DNA of 64,000 bases from Otis tarda (lineage: Eukaryota; Chordata; Aves; Otidiformes; Otididae): positions 52,069,963-52,133,962 of the forward strand of contig CM048554.1 in assembly GCA_026413225.1 (NCBI GenBank), in the 5' to 3' direction. A model generated the notes under the pieces. That model saw only the letters and a list, made by a program, of their open reading frames with translations. It ran no database searches and was not told the origin of the DNA. The position numbers and the translations under genes were made by a program. Shown here piece after piece: positions 1 to 31,880 of the stretch. Position 1 is the stretch's first letter. Every line of letters starts with the position of its first letter.

Positions 1-18044
<18,044 letters not shown>

Positions 18045-18129
18045 GGTGCCGGTGCCGCTGCCACCGCCACCCAACCCGGAAACGGTCACCGACTTCCCTC
18101 ACACCCCGCGCCGCGCAGCCCAGCGCAGG

Positions 18130-18139
18130 GCGCATGCGC
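18130..18139. promoter_or_regulatory. Palindromic NRF-1 site
   Basis: GCGCATGCGC is a perfect palindrome and the core NRF-1 consensus. It lies 86 bp upstream of the RAB3GAP2 start codon within the CpG island, a normal position for this factor. Confidence 0.65.
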
Positions 18140-18182
18140 GCCGCGGAGAGGCAGCTCCCCTCTTCCGCGTGGGGCGGGAGCT

Positions 18183-18192
18183 GTCACGTGAG
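18183..18192. promoter_or_regulatory. E-box / CLEAR-like element
   Basis: GTCACGTGAG matches nine of ten bases of the CLEAR consensus GTCACGTGAC, bound by TFEB/TFE3 and also by USF factors. It lies about 140 bp upstream of the start codon. RAB3GAP1/2 have been linked to autophagy, so TFEB control is plausible, but USF binding is an equal alternative. Confidence 0.5.
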
Positions 18193-18199
18193 CCCGGCG

Positions 18200-18236
18200 G
18201 TTGGGGTTGGGGAGGGGGCGGTGGCGGCAGTGGCGG
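18200..18236 (+). promoter_or_regulatory. G-rich tract with G4 potential
   Basis: Contains GGGGTTGGGGAGGGGGCGG, then GGTGGCGG units. Three long G runs plus GG pairs could form a quadruplex on the plus strand just upstream of the E-box. Confidence 0.5.
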
Positions 18237-18419
18237 AGCAGCCCACCGGCGGCCGCGGGGGTGGGGCTGCCTCGGGCCGGGAGGGGGCCGGAGCCTGCTG
18301 GGGCCGCGGAGCCAGGATCGCCGTGTGCCTGCGGGCCTCGGGGCGAGGCCTGCTCACGGCCCAGCAGCAGGGAGCAGCTGTGAAGGCCCGGTCTGGGCAA
18401 ACCCAGGAGGAGGAACAGC

Positions 18420-20190
18420 CCACAGGCCCTGTGTTGGCTTTTCAGGGCCCGCTCGTTATGCAGTCGGTGGCAGTAACGGGCATGCGAGAGTTGCATTGAG
18501 TCATTGCCATCAAATGACTGCAGACTTGGCAGGGAAGATAAGACGGCTTCCTCACCGGGTGTAAGTCTAAAGGAAGGTGCTGTGAGATGCTGGTACAATT
18601 TCCATCGTCCAGGCCGAATGATGAACCAACACAGCCTTAAGTGTTGCTTTGATGAAGGAAACACCTTCAATGGACAGTGAGGACAGGGTTTCAATCTTAA
18701 CTGCTTTTGCACATCAAGAGCTTTTGTTTGGGTTTAATTTCAACCAATTTCTCTTCCTTCTCTGGACACTGAGGCACCTTAGCAGCAGCAGTGATTTTGA
18801 CAAGTGAGATGTGCTGTTGAGTGACATCAGTATAGTATTGACAGCTGAGCCACAGCCTCAAAAATCTCTTCCCCCTGGGGCAAGGAAAAAAAAAAACATG
18901 TATGAGAAGAACATGAGGGGATGTTTTCTGGGCCTCAAAGAAACAGAAATTGCTCTGTCTACAGGACTTCACCATTTTTTAAATTGATCCTGCTTAACCA
19001 GGCTTTTTTTTTCCCATAAAAAAAAATCCTGTTGCTTGTTTTCACACAGATATCTTTTATTTGGTAGGTAACAACGTGTGTGTGTCCTTACTGGTTAAAA
19101 GCAGAAATGACTGAGCAAGTAGTCCGAGAAAGTTTGGTTTGTGGTCTAGGTTTTTTGGGTGGTCTTTAAACACCTTCTAAGACTGAATGATTTTTACTAA
19201 GAGAAGTTTCATTCCAAACTGGAATCATTTGGACTGTCCTGAAGGCACAAACTGCAACAGGCTATAAACTCTACAAGATCTCTTGTCAGATTTTCAAAGA
19301 AACCGGCTTTAACTTATCCTGACAATTTTTTAATGTCTTCAGCTGATCAGTTTTGTTGCAGTAATTGGGACCCAGTAGCAGTTTTGCCCTCAACAACAGC
19401 AGGGACATTTTGTTTTTACATTTAAAACGTAAGGCTCCTCAGGCAATACATAGGTTAGACTTCAGTTTAAGCAGATGAGTAATCCTGTGCCTATTCAATA
19501 CAGAGTTGTTGAATCCTGTTTTTCTTAATGGGCATAAAGCTGTGTACCAATGGGAAGGAGGGTCACAGTGTGGGAAGGTTTGACAGCAACTGGTATGGAG
19601 GAATGGCTAATGACTTTGAAGGTGCTCTAATTAAACATGTAAAGCCTGCGAGGAAAAAATATTTAATACCATTTTAAATGTGTAACATGTAAAGTCACTA
19701 GTAATGTCAAGTGAATAAATAAAGAGTATGGCAAGAAATTAAGTTAAAACCTGGTTTGTAATTCTTTAGTGACACTTTCATCACGTTATGAATATTCCTC
19801 TGTTTAGAGACTAATGAGCAATGTAAGACACTATCATATCACTGCCTGGTTTGCTATACACAAAAAAGTCAACTTACAAAACAAAAAGATACTAATTAAT
19901 GCATAAAATAACTCAATGAGTAATTCAGCAGACGAATTAGTATTTCAAGACAGAGTTGAGCCCTGATGATAACTCATGTTATCACTTTGACTACTGAATT
20001 ACCTTCTGTGTGTTTGTTATAGCTTCTTCAATAGTTACTAATTTTTAAATAGCCTCCCATATGATAAATATTTTTTAAAGGCTATTAAAAAAAAGCTTTG
20101 AAAAACCTATGTCGGAAATGTTAAGCAAAGTTCTTGAAGACATTCAGGTAAATGCTTAATATTCAGAATTAATACATTTACAGTAACAAC
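18420..20190. other. Intergenic, no gene seen
   Basis: Beyond the CpG island the sequence becomes A/T-rich. Frames here end at random stops, show no recognisable domains, and no splice-joined coding pattern was found. No repeat family recognised. Confidence 0.6.
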
Positions 20191-20380
20191 AGTACTTTTC
20201 ACTTACATAGGTCCTGTCCTTTGGAGACCTTAATGCAGTTTACGAAAATGTGTAATTATGGATGTTAGGAATTTTCACTTGGGGAAATTAAGGTAATGAA
20301 AGATTAAGTGATTCACTAAGGGTCAGTCCATAGATCTGCGGAGTACTGTAAGTAAAACTCTGCTTTCTTCATAATCAGTG
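20190..20380 (+). repeat. Decayed MIR/L2-like fragment
   Basis: The stretch GGGGAAATTAAGG followed by GATTAAGTGATTCACTAAGG and GGTCAG aligns with the shared MIR/L2 tail pattern (GGGGAAACTGAGG...GGTTAAGTGACTTGCCCAAGGTCA) at about 70% by eye. Such copies predate the bird-mammal split. Family assignment needs a profile search. Confidence 0.45.
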
Positions 20381-20849
20381 ATGACCTGCACCTGTCATTC
20401 ATTAATGCTTGTTTGCACAAATGAATGTGAATATACTAGCATGTGCAGAGTCCTGAATTTGGTCTTCGATAATAACTGAGAATGAAACCAGGATTTAGTC
20501 ATAGTTACAGCAGACACATCTATACCGTAATTCCAACTTGGTAAAAATAATCACCTTACCAAATACATGCATATGTGGCTTCCAAGTAATGCAGTTAGCA
20601 CTCCTGGGGAGGGAACAAAAATTAATCAGCGTTCAATAAAATGCAGAGAACAGACAGAATATGGAGAATCTCATTCAAACATTCATGCTTGTACCAAGCC
20701 TCTCACTGCTGTCTAAGCTAAGCGTAGAACTGCAGCCTTGAATGCCTGAGTAAGTGGTGTCTGTCTCACATATGCCAGATATCCACGATTCCCAAAGTTT
20801 TGGTATAACTCACAGTGGTTTGCTATGTCTGAACATCAATTTGCATATT

Positions 20850-20895
20850 TATATCTTTATATAAATTTCTCAATTCAGATTCATATAAAGATATA
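20850..20895. repeat. AT-rich inverted repeat
   Basis: TATATCTTTATAT at 20850-20862 is the exact reverse complement of ATATAAAGATATA at 20883-20895, with a 20-base loop. It is followed by more ATATAAAGATA sequence. It may be a local AT hairpin, or the core of a decayed palindromic element. Confidence 0.7.
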
Positions 20896-20899
20896 TAAA

Positions 20900-23800
20900 A
20901 TATAAAGATACAAAAAAAAAAGCTGTATGTGTTTGCCTTGCAATATCTGTAACAGACCTTTCTCTCTACCCAGTGGACAAGGCATTGAATTCTTTGTTCC
21001 AAGCTCCCACACAGGCACGAGGCAGACCTGGGGCAGGGCTAGAAGCATGAAGATTCATTACTGCTGTTACAGACAGTTTATGAAATTTAATAAAGGTTAT
21101 ATTTGAAGAACAGAGGATGGAAAGATGCACATGATATTTCTCTTTTCCTATAAATTACATTTCTTGCATATAGAAAAATACATGCGAAGCCTGAGTTTGT
21201 GGAGGGAAAACAACATACTGAAGAATTTACTTCCATTTTGTCCCTAGATTAGATGTTCTGACTCACAGCGAAGGCAGGACAGGAGTGAAGACAGGGAGGG
21301 CCAGACCGTTCTGAGTTAAGTCTGGATTTAAGCAACAATTTTTCCTCTCTACATACTTAGGCAGGCCACTGCAGGCAGCTCCAGCTGAAATTTTTCTACA
21401 ATAGTCTGTAAGGCTTAACGAAATTCTGGTTGTGTCTTGCTCCAAATTCATCCTTTGCAACCTGAGGTAATGTGGAAGGGATGAAGGCCAGTGTCTTGAC
21501 TTGACTTCTCTTGAGATTTTATTCACAAATGTTCAGTCTGGAGAGATGTGTTTACTGTCCTGGCCTGAAATTAAAATAATATTTTCACCCAAACTCTAGA
21601 TAATCTGAATCCTAAATTCATATTCCAGATTTTTATTTTTTAAGTAATAAGATTTTTAAAATAATCTGGATCTTTTTTCATCATTGAATGTTTGTGCTTG
21701 ATGCTGTCCACTCAGAATCTAATCATTTGCATTTCTTGATTTTCACCTAAAGGTGTGGTTTAAACACTGTTTTAGCAGAGAGCCAAGGTATATTCCCACA
21801 TATAAATACCTACAGAGGATGGTGAAAACCGCCAAAGTTTTCTTCCAACAGTTTCCTTTGCATTTTTGGAACACAGTCTTGGGACAGAAGGCATCTGTAC
21901 CGTAAATCTTGCATATCCATCTTGGAAATGCCAGGCCTCCTGGTTGGAATTGCAAGACTTAAGCTCCTCATTTCTGTGCGATAAAGCTGTCCACGTTCCT
22001 CCTTGGTACACTTTGGGCTTATGTGAATTCGTAAGTGCTGGGATTTGATTCATTGTAATCCATGCTCAATACTCAATAACACAATATTTTAGATCTGTGT
22101 ATATGCATCCAAAACACACAAACATACCGTGCCATGGCCACTTGATTCCTGTCCTGCACTGAGCCAGTATTTTTTATTTCAAAAGCCTATTCTGCAAATG
22201 AAAGCAAACTTTATCCTCCAACATATCTGCCAGCCTGTAGCAGTATGATGTGCAGCGTCAAAGCCTAGAAGGAGACAATCTGTCTTGCTCCTTTTTTTCT
22301 CAGGGCCAGAGTCACACACTGGCATCCCTGCCTGCCTGCTATCTCTGCATGTGGAGGGTAGCTGTTGCTAAGCAACCGTGGACCAGGCACCACAGCCTGG
22401 TTTTAAAATGGAGAATTAACTAAATTAGTTTTGATTAAGACAAGATACAGCTGAAGAGCAGGCAGGAGCAAGGAGAAGAAAAACAAACAAAAAAAACACT
22501 ATGGTTTGCACTGGAGAACAACAGGTGTCCAAGCAGAAAGGGGAGTTTTGAAAGCAAAGAGGAAATGATGTAGGTGGCCCAAGTGGAAGAAATAAATAGA
22601 AATTAGGTGTTCTTCAGGGCAAGCGCTGTCTCTGTAGTTGTACATTACCTAGCACAGCAAAGCTCCACATTTAGGGGTCTTCAAGGATACTATCATAAAT
22701 ATAAACAAGTGAACAAAAAGTGCTGCCACAGAACCTTCCACATCTGTCTCCCACTGATCCTGATTTAAATACAGCCTCACAGCCACCTCTAATAGGAAAT
22801 AAAGAATATGGAAAGAAAAGAGAGGGAGTTTAATAGTTCAGTTTTCTGTCCTGGGGAATTGTTACCTCTATTGACTCCCTGAGCCAACCTGGCTTGCGTG
22901 ACATCAAGCCTGCAGTGGCCTTGAGTGACTGCACAGGGGACTCGCCACATTTTTTCGTAACCCTACGAATGTCACTACTGCATTCATGCATAGCCCAAAA
23001 AGATTTTTTCTTCCAATAAGGACATTCCGTGCCAACTAAGCGTGGCCAGATGTGATTCTTTTGTATTGCCCAAGTTCCCTGACCTCAGAATCCGTGAAAA
23101 AGCACATCAGCTACAATATATTGTGCTCAATATCTTACGTTATTCTTCTAGAGATATAAAGGCCAACCAAAAAATATGCAAAAGTTTCTCTGAGCATATT
23201 CATGTTTTGTCAGTAATTCACTGCAAGAGTACTTATTCCCATCTATGTTCACTTTTCATGAATATTTCAGCAAATAATTTCACAGGCTGAAATATTCTTA
23301 GGAAAAAAAGTATGCAAATATTGAAGAACATTGCCAAAAAAAACCCGTACTGCAAATGTGATTCTACCAGTTACACTCCCCCAGCCATGGAGCATATGTG
23401 TACCCCACTGAATTTTTTGGTCTAGTCATGACAAATCAATATGAATGAGAATTCAAATATTGAATATTTAGACTGGAAGATTTACAAGGCCAAGAATTCT
23501 TTGTTACAAAGAACTTGTGAGTGAATCTGAATAAGCTTAAAACAGTTTTCTGGTGTTCAGAATGCTGAAAGAGATAAACAAGTAAGGGGATTGCTTTTCA
23601 GCAATGCAGGTTTGCTTGTAGTGGGTATCAGTCAATTATTTGTTATATTTCTCTCCTGCTCTTAAACATTAGCAATAGATTTTAAGAGACCTTAGTTCAC
23701 AAATATATCTTCAGACAACTTTCAGATACTACTTTGAGTTTTACATAAAGCAAAATGGTTAAATCTCATAAGCTTATTCAGTGAGAGAGTCAAATAAGAT

Positions 23801-25560
23801 GGATTTCTTACATAATTCGTATCTCTGAAGTACATTTTTAAAATAATTGGTTGTCTCAGTAGAAAATCATATATCTGGGTTTTCAGCATGTAAGCTAGGA
23901 CTCTCTAGAGAGGTGCTTAAAGTTAGGGACTTCTCTTTTGGTTTCAGTATTGTTAAGAATACAGCTGACATATCCCTAGGTGCTGTATCATTCCTACTTG
24001 GCTCACATGCTATCAATCAAGCAAAAAAAAAATTACTTATTTTCTGTATTTGAAGTTCATCTTTTCAATATCTTACAGTGGGACTTTGATGTCACAGATC
24101 TGAGAGAAATATCAGGGAGAGATATAAACGGAGAGAAGAAAGGATGCCTAGTTTTCGTGATCCTTAATGAGAGAAAACCTGAATGTCAGCAGAGCAAATT
24201 TGCTGTCTCAGAGGACTAGTTCAGAGTGCCATCTGGGGGATTTGGGGCTGAGGAATCTGGCTGAAGGGCTGAGAAATTTAGCCTGCGTGGTGGATCTCAC
24301 TGGAAACCTTCCAGTAGGCAAAGCATTCACTGCAAATATCTTATCCAGTGAACTTACTACTGGGTTGTTTAGTTTGCAAACTCTTTGCAAACCTGGCTTG
24401 ATTTCTGAGTACTCGTGGAATAGCTTGGATGAATAATTTTCAATCTACAGCCTGTTCTCAAGCTTTCCTTCAGTGTATTTCTCATCTATGACTGGTTACA
24501 TAATTTCAGAGGATTTTTCCCAGTTTTCATTGGATTTTTCTCCCTTTGTTTCCTTTTAAAGAGGGAAGTAAAATATACTGAATAATAAAGAGTGGTTAAT
24601 AAACAAAAAATCATGCTATCATAGGCCACCTGTCTGTGATCACCACCAGAAGAGAAAAGAACATCAGCCTCTATCCAGGCATTCATCAGAAGCTGGGGAA
24701 ATGCTTCCCTGAAGTTTGCGTGTACAACATCGAGTTTGTGTAAAAGCTTGTGAATAACCTAACACAAACACCATCTGACATAACAGCCAGCTTGAGTGCT
24801 AATTGCCACCCACAAATGCTTGTGATGAAGTGGTCACTGGAGTGCAAGCAGAAGGCTGGCCTGAGCTGGCAAACCACTGTGGTGTGGCAGCAGCTGGGGC
24901 TGTAACAGCTCAGCATGGGTCAGTGGAGGCTCTTGTTGTAGAATAGATCAAGGCACATTCGCCCACATCATGCTAATTCCAGGTATCACTGTAACTCCCT
25001 GGAGCAAGGGAAAATTTCCTGCTCTGAGTAGTGGGTTCTGTTAGTCTTGTTTGGATATTTTAGCTTATGGTCATGTACTTCTCTGCAGAAGCCCTTCTAG
25101 GGCAGGGGAAGGCATTCCTGAATTATTTCCAAGAGATGTTAGGACACTGCAAAAGTGGGGCAGTGGCATTTCCAATGTCCCTAATTTCACATATTGTTTG
25201 TCTTATCTTTACTTTTAATACATGTGTCTAGCCAAGACTTTTGAGAGACGAGGCAGGTTTTGTTTCTAATGGCAATTGATTTATCACAGCTTAGGCGAGA
25301 CTCTTCAATTTTTTTGCATCTGCTTTCATCTTTCCTGAAGGGCAATAACAGTAATCTGGAATTATCCTAGGTCTCAGCATGCAAATAATTCTTCTTTTAT
25401 CACACTTGAGGCAGTTTTCTGTGGTCTTGATAGAAACAAAATTCCCTGTCTGTCAACCATCAGCTTAAAAGGTGATTCTCGTTAAAGATCTATAAGAGCT
25501 GAATCTAGCTGTTCTGTGCAGTAGCTTAGGTGATCTCATGAACTGAGCAGTAAATGAAAA
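20900..25560. other. Intergenic, no gene seen
   Basis: Unique-looking A/T-rich DNA. Small open frames (for example around 21,260-22,050 and 23,850-24,440) overlap one another on both strands and contain no family motif I recognise. No RNA gene or transposon supported. Confidence 0.55.
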
Positions 25561-25566
25561 TATGAG

Positions 25567-26018
25567 TGTCCTGGTTCTGGCTAGAATAGAGTTAATATTT
25601 ACCTGAGCTGGGTGGAGAACTGAAGCTGGTAGCCCCTAGGGCTGAGATAGTTAACTAATTAGCTAACAGCTGGGGTTAATTTACCCAAATTAGCCAAAGG
25701 GCTATTCCATCCCATCTGACATCATGCTCAGTATATAAGTGAGGAGGGTGCTGAAGGGAGTCTCCTGCTACTTGGAAGAAACTAGGTATGGAGATTTGTT
25801 GTAAGCCATTATACTGTATTTGTATTCCATCATTTTTTTTTTTTCCTGTTATTGCTGTTAAATTTACTTTTTGTTCAATCTCAACCCACATGTTTGTTTT
25901 TTTTTCCTGGTTTTCTTTTGTTTACCAATTCTCCCCCTGTTCTCTCGGAGGGTGGCGGGGGGGGGGGAGTGAGAGGGAGACTGCATAGTCTGGTCCCGAT
26001 CGGGGCTGAATTACGACA
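25567..26018 (+). mobile_element. Solo LTR, avian ERVL-like
   Basis: A 452-bp element starting TGTCCTGGTTCTGG and ending GAATTACGACA, flanked by the 5-bp direct repeat ATGAG (25562-25566 and 26019-26023). It shares the 5' motif ATAGAGTTAAT and the block CCAAAGGGCTATTCCAT with the LTR at 11.4 kb, so the two are relatives. It keeps a TATATAA box at 25732-25738. A T-rich 3' third, then a G run at 25957-25967, precede the end. No internal viral genes are present. Confidence 0.85.
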
Positions 26019-26023
26019 ATGAG

Positions 26024-29000
26024 CGATCCTCTCTACGTAGATGTAAACAGACTAAGACTGAGTAAAAAGCAGATCCTGAAGAAATACATTTATTTAGTGT
26101 GTTTTTGAGATTTTTCTGAAATAAATATATCTGGTCAACAGTCATTAAACATATTTTCTTATACATACAGAGAAATCTCAACCCCATCTGTACCAGAGTA
26201 AGCTTTACAGCCAGTCATTACATTTGCTTTCCTTCTACAGTTGAAGAACAGAAGAACTCAGCGCTGAGTCTCACTAAATCTCTTTAGTGATTTTTTTGAG
26301 AACCACAAGATTTGTTGTTTGTAAGCCACGCAGCCCTTTCCAGCCATGATCAGGACAGTGGTAGTATCTGAAAAGCTTCTGCAAAACTGGAGCCTGCAAA
26401 CTACCATTCTTTCCTTAGCACATTCATTTTATTATTTTACACTTTCAGGAGCAAGAAAGAATAAGCAAGGGATTATAACTAAACTAAGGGAAGTATACCT
26501 TAGAGATGCACATAGATACACAATGTTGTCTGTAATTTCTCTTTTGTTTTTCTGCATTGGTCTCTAAATTATTTCTTTTTTTCCTGTGGAGGAAGCACCG
26601 CATCAGCAGGAAACAATTAACTGAATTTCTCTTATCACCCTCAGAATAATCTTTCTTTCGAACAATTATTCATGTAGCAAGGAGCTTATCCTCACATGCA
26701 CAGAAGGTTGCAAATCTACAGTCAGCTCCTAAAGAGACTCTCATGGGTATTTTAGAAAGAAGAAAATTTTTCCTAGTCCTTTTGACTCTTTAATCTATGG
26801 CAGTGGTTATTCATGACGAGAGCAGAAACAGCACTATATATTATTTCAAATAATGTGGATTTGGTTGCTCTGACTGAACTTGCAAATTGGGTTAAGGCTG
26901 TAGACATAACATTTTTATTGAAGTGCTTTCTCTATCATTTTCCCACCTAACCGAGGTAATGAATCACATAAAAATCAGAATGCCATTTATTAAGGTATCC
27001 TTAAAGATACGTGAACGTGTTTTCTCAAATGTTACGTGAGTAGTAATTTGTCTTTTAAATCCCTAGTTAAGAGCATCAGTTGATAACCAATCTGTTTATG
27101 TAATCATGGAGAATTAGTGTCTGTTAAGATATGACCAATCTACATTCTGTTGTCATCTGTTCAATTCAACAGGATTTTACTAATTTTTCTTATTTCTATA
27201 TGTAACTCCAGAGAAGTAGAAAGACCAAAGTCAGTCTCTCATTGTTAGAAGACATAAGGAAAGGGAATGTGCATAAATGCCTCTGAGATGATGTACTCCA
27301 TGCACAAAGCAAGTAGCTGTGTGTTGCTGAGCTGATGACACAATCAGGAGTCCATCTCTCAGCTATAACTATGCTATAACTCTGAAAATTGCATGATTTG
27401 TGCCTCCTGAGAGAAATAAACGATCTCTAGATAGAGAAGGGAGACAGACCAGCTGCTAGCTTTAAGCTCTATGTAATTTATTTAACTTCATAGTGCCATG
27501 GGCTCGCTAGATTGGCCAGTGTCACGAGCACTGAGTGTGCCAGTGGGCTAACAGTTAATCCCATTAGCATTAGCTGCTTAGTTTCTAAAACTGGAACCAA
27601 AATACTGGATGACAGTCTTATTCAGCTTCATTATTTTAGCTAGACCTCTCCTTCAGGTTCAAAGACCTACACAGCATGAAAAATAAATTTTCAGAAGAAA
27701 ACAGGTTGGCAAGGGAAGAGTTTCTCTTCCCCCTTTCAAACTGTCTGTGCAAAACAGCATGTATTTGTCGTGCAGAGAGTGCTATTACAGTACTTACATA
27801 ATGGCTTTCTAAATTCACATTTTAAAGCAACATTTTGAGATGATCCTGTCTGGATATACCTATTATACTAATTTCAAATCATAAAAAAAAATGCTAACCA
27901 CCTTTATATGCAACTGTACTTGTATAGGTTTCAGGTAGAAAATTTTGTTGCCTGCATTTTTATTTATGCTGTTATGCTTTCAAGAATCTATCAGAGTATT
28001 ACATTCATGAAGCGGAAGCAAACTGAGTAGCTGACACCTCTTCACAATCTCATCTCAGAAATGGCACTAATTCTTTCTATACATCAGCCATATGGTTCTA
28101 GGGAGAAGATACCCTGAGTTCTCTAGCATGGGGGTCAACACCTTAGACTTTACATTTTTTTCACAGGTTCAGGAAGATAACATACCTTTGAAATTTAGTT
28201 TGGGAGGTTGTGTTTTTTTTTTTTTTGAAAAGGCAACTGCAGCTGTGATTCACTTGGTAGCAATCAGACTTTGCATGTGTGCTGGAGGCAGAGCTACTGA
28301 GGGAGGGAATAAAAAAAAAAAACCAAACCCAGAAGACACTTTCTTTCCTAGAAGAGTTGGTTTGGTTTGATTTGCTTTTAAAGTGTGATGGTGTTGGAGG
28401 GAAGACTCCAAGCTATGCATATACTAATAGTTCCTGTATATTGCTGATGCCTGATTAAAATCAAAAGAGTGATGGCTGATAGGCCAAACCAGCATGCAAT
28501 TTGTCTTCTAAAGCTACAGAAAAAGAGAAGCACGTGCTTCTGGAGTTACAGGAGACAGGAGGGTGGCAGCTCAGAGCAGGATCTGGTCCTGTGTTTTCTA
28601 CTTTACTCGTAAAAAACCAATATGTGATTCTTATGTATTGCTGTTAGAGGGCAGCAGATATCCTAAATAAGGTCTCTGGACACTATGACCTAGTTCTGCC
28701 AGGACTTTGTGGCATCTGCAATGGCAGAGAAATGTGGCCCAGCACTCATTTCAACCTCTGGGTCTCATCAGCTATGAATTTTCTGAATTTTAATTTTTCA
28801 GGTTAATATTTTCCATCTTTCTTAGCTCAGGCTTTCTTGATAATTTGAACAGTTTTAAAACCATATTCAGGATGGCAATTAATCTAAAATCTATCATTCT
28901 GCTAATGCCAAAAATATTCCTACCAGGCATTTCTTCAAATCACGTAATGTTACTAACATTTGGGAGTGGAATTTTTAGAAAAGTGTAATGCTAGACTCTA

Positions 29001-31880
29001 GAGCTTTTTAAATTTTTATAAACATACTGAATTCTATTATTATATATCTATTCTGATACAACCACTTAAACCTGTTGAATATCTGCTCTTTAAGCTTGCA
29101 GATATTTAATCAATACTCTATCAAGATACCTGCATGTCCTTCTCCTCCTTCAGCTCTCATCACACATCTGTAATCTCAGGGATGGGGGAAAAGCAAGCAA
29201 ACAAACAAAAAACTGCCCTAAGATTCTGGAAGTTTTTTAAGTTTCAACTCTTTCAATGAGGATAATTTAGCAATTAGTTAAAGTGTTAAGCAAACCTGCA
29301 TGTTCTGACCTAAGAGACCATCCTGTGGCAGCTAAGTCCTGCGGATTCAGTTCCCCAGTACAGGAACTATATCTTTAATATTTTTTTTGTCCATTTAACT
29401 ACACCACTTTCCAAAAGAAATTTTCTGTACACCTAGCTCTGGTACTGCTCTAAAAAAATGCGTTTAATTGGCTCCTCTGGATTTTTTGTTTAAAAAGCAG
29501 AATGTTCAGTCCTGAGCCTTCAAAATATTTTCTTTCTGGAAAAGTGTAGGATCTCCCTCTGAAGGTGGCATAAAAAAAAAAAAAAGGTCACAGCTTATTA
29601 CTTTACTGACTGCTTGAACTCAACAGCCCAAGAAATTCAGTAAATTAATCCAGGAGTCACTGTTGGCATTCCACATCAGTGTCATAAAGTGAAATGTGTG
29701 AAAGCTCAAGTTTTCTGTGCAGGCAACAGCATCAAGATGATTTTGTTTGTTATTACTTTACATAAATAATCAAACACCAGGAAATGCCACAATTAAGATC
29801 ATAGCCAAGACTTGCAAGCACACTTCTCGCCATATCTCCTGACTCATCCTCTGCCAACCAACTTTCACTTGTGAGGTGAGAAGGATCCTACAGAAACCAA
29901 CCCATCCCAACAAGCTCCTGCCATATTCTTTGTCTGTCCTGTACATCTGAGAGAACAAGTGTCTCCTGGAGAAAGCTGGAGTGTGGCTCCAGCTTTGCAA
30001 TACACACACACACATAAAGGAGAAGAGTTGAAGCTGTGTGTACAGCCTTAATTCTGGCATTTCTGAATCCAGGTGCTTGACTTTTAAAGTGCTTGAGTTA
30101 TGTTTTCTATTAAAAAAAACCAGGACATTGCTTTACCTTGTTAACCTAGGATTGACCCAAGACCTCAAAGGTCCCTATTCCATTTAAATAAACATCAGAA
30201 ATTCTCACCGATTTGAAGAGAAGCAGGACCAAACCCCATGTAAAATAACGGCATGCTTGAGCCACTTTGGAAACTGCTTCTCAAAGCCATGGGGGAAGTC
30301 ACAGCCCCTATGGATTCTCCTCTGGCCACAACAGTGCTTTGATGGCAAGGGCGGCAGCATCTCCCCTGTGTCTCACAAAAGTGGAGGTGTTATTAATACC
30401 ATAGCCAAAATAATGCATATAAAAAACATAGGCATTTTATTCTTTTCTGGCTTCTTGTCCCCTAGGAAGTACCACTAAACAGCTTACAGTTAGAATGTTA
30501 ATAACTCTGAGTTGTACTAAAAATTCAAGGGATTTGTTATTGTGCAATATCTTCCTAGTGGTAAACACTCAATATAAAATAGTAGAAAAGTCAAATTGAA
30601 CCTGCTATTTTAATAAATTAATACAGTTTTTTTTTTCTTTCATATAATGAAAATAAAAGCCCTTTTAGCACTGCCAAGATTTATAAGTTTAGGTCCCATT
30701 AAAATTTCTAAAGGTGTGTGCATAACTAAATAATCAAATTAACTGCTGAAATAAAATTGCTTACTTCAATGCAGTTTCTTCAGAAAGTTCAGTTTCAGCT
30801 AGAGAAGAACATTTCCCATTGGAAGTGCTTTACTTACCACCCATTATTCATTGCTGGATTTATTTAAATAAATAAATTAGTACCTTGTGTGGGATATGGG
30901 GCATTCCGTTGAAGAAGTTATACGAGAGGAATACTGTTGGACTATTTTTCATTGTTCATGTTAAAAAGAAAGAAAATTCAGTAACGAGCTGATAGTAAAC
31001 TTTGGTTTATGAAGGCCATATTTTAATTTGGAGAAAGCAGATGCAAATCCTTTGAAAATCTGTGCCTGAATCAGAAGTGAACAGCAGCATTTGTTAAGCA
31101 AATGTGTGAGTATGGCAAAGGAGTGAACCATTCAAGTACACAGTGAGTACTTGATAGATCTCATATGGACACTTGTAACTCCTGTCCATGGAGCCCCAGT
31201 TCTAGCATCTCAGCCCATCCTGCTGTGCGCCGCTTGTTCTTCTTATTCTGGGTCCCTCACAGGAAGCTATTGAGGGCAGCATTTCTGCTGATCTATGCAA
31301 CCAAGCCAGTATAAAAGAACTAAGATAGGGAAATAAATGTCTGCCTTATTCCCTGTTTAGCCCTTTGAGTTCATAATCTCACCTCATCAGGTTTGGGGGG
31401 TATTTTGGTTTGTTTTGTTAATGCAAACTTAGGATGTAGACTCTGCCTAGAAGTTCTCCTTCATCATTAAATCTTAAATAGAAATATGTATGTTAGGAGT
31501 TATTTCTTCTTTCTCCTCTTTAATGGTGAGTCTATTTTGAATATAGGTATCGTATCTTCCACAGACCAACCTGTGATTTTGCACTTCAGGGACTACTATT
31601 CCGTTGAAAGAATTATTCAGAAGAATATACACAAATAATTAGTGTACTGCACAAAAAAAAAAAAAAGAGAACTTCAGCAGTTACATAGTTTCAGACTGCT
31701 TCTCTTGGAAATCCTGACTAAATGTATCAGCCTGCTTAAAGATACTGAATATAAATGTTTCCTGACAATGAAGGCTGTCAGAAGTTTGCATGTGCAGTGA
31801 CCACTTGCATGTCCAATATGTAAATAAATAAGTAAATAAATCCATATCACAAGGGATGTTAGCAAAGAAAAGTATAGGCT
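26024..31880. other. Intergenic, no gene seen
   Basis: A/T-rich with homopolymer runs (28209-28225 T, 28310-28321 A, 29572-29585 A) and a short CA run near 30,002-30,013. No supported gene, RNA or dated transposon. Confidence 0.55.
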
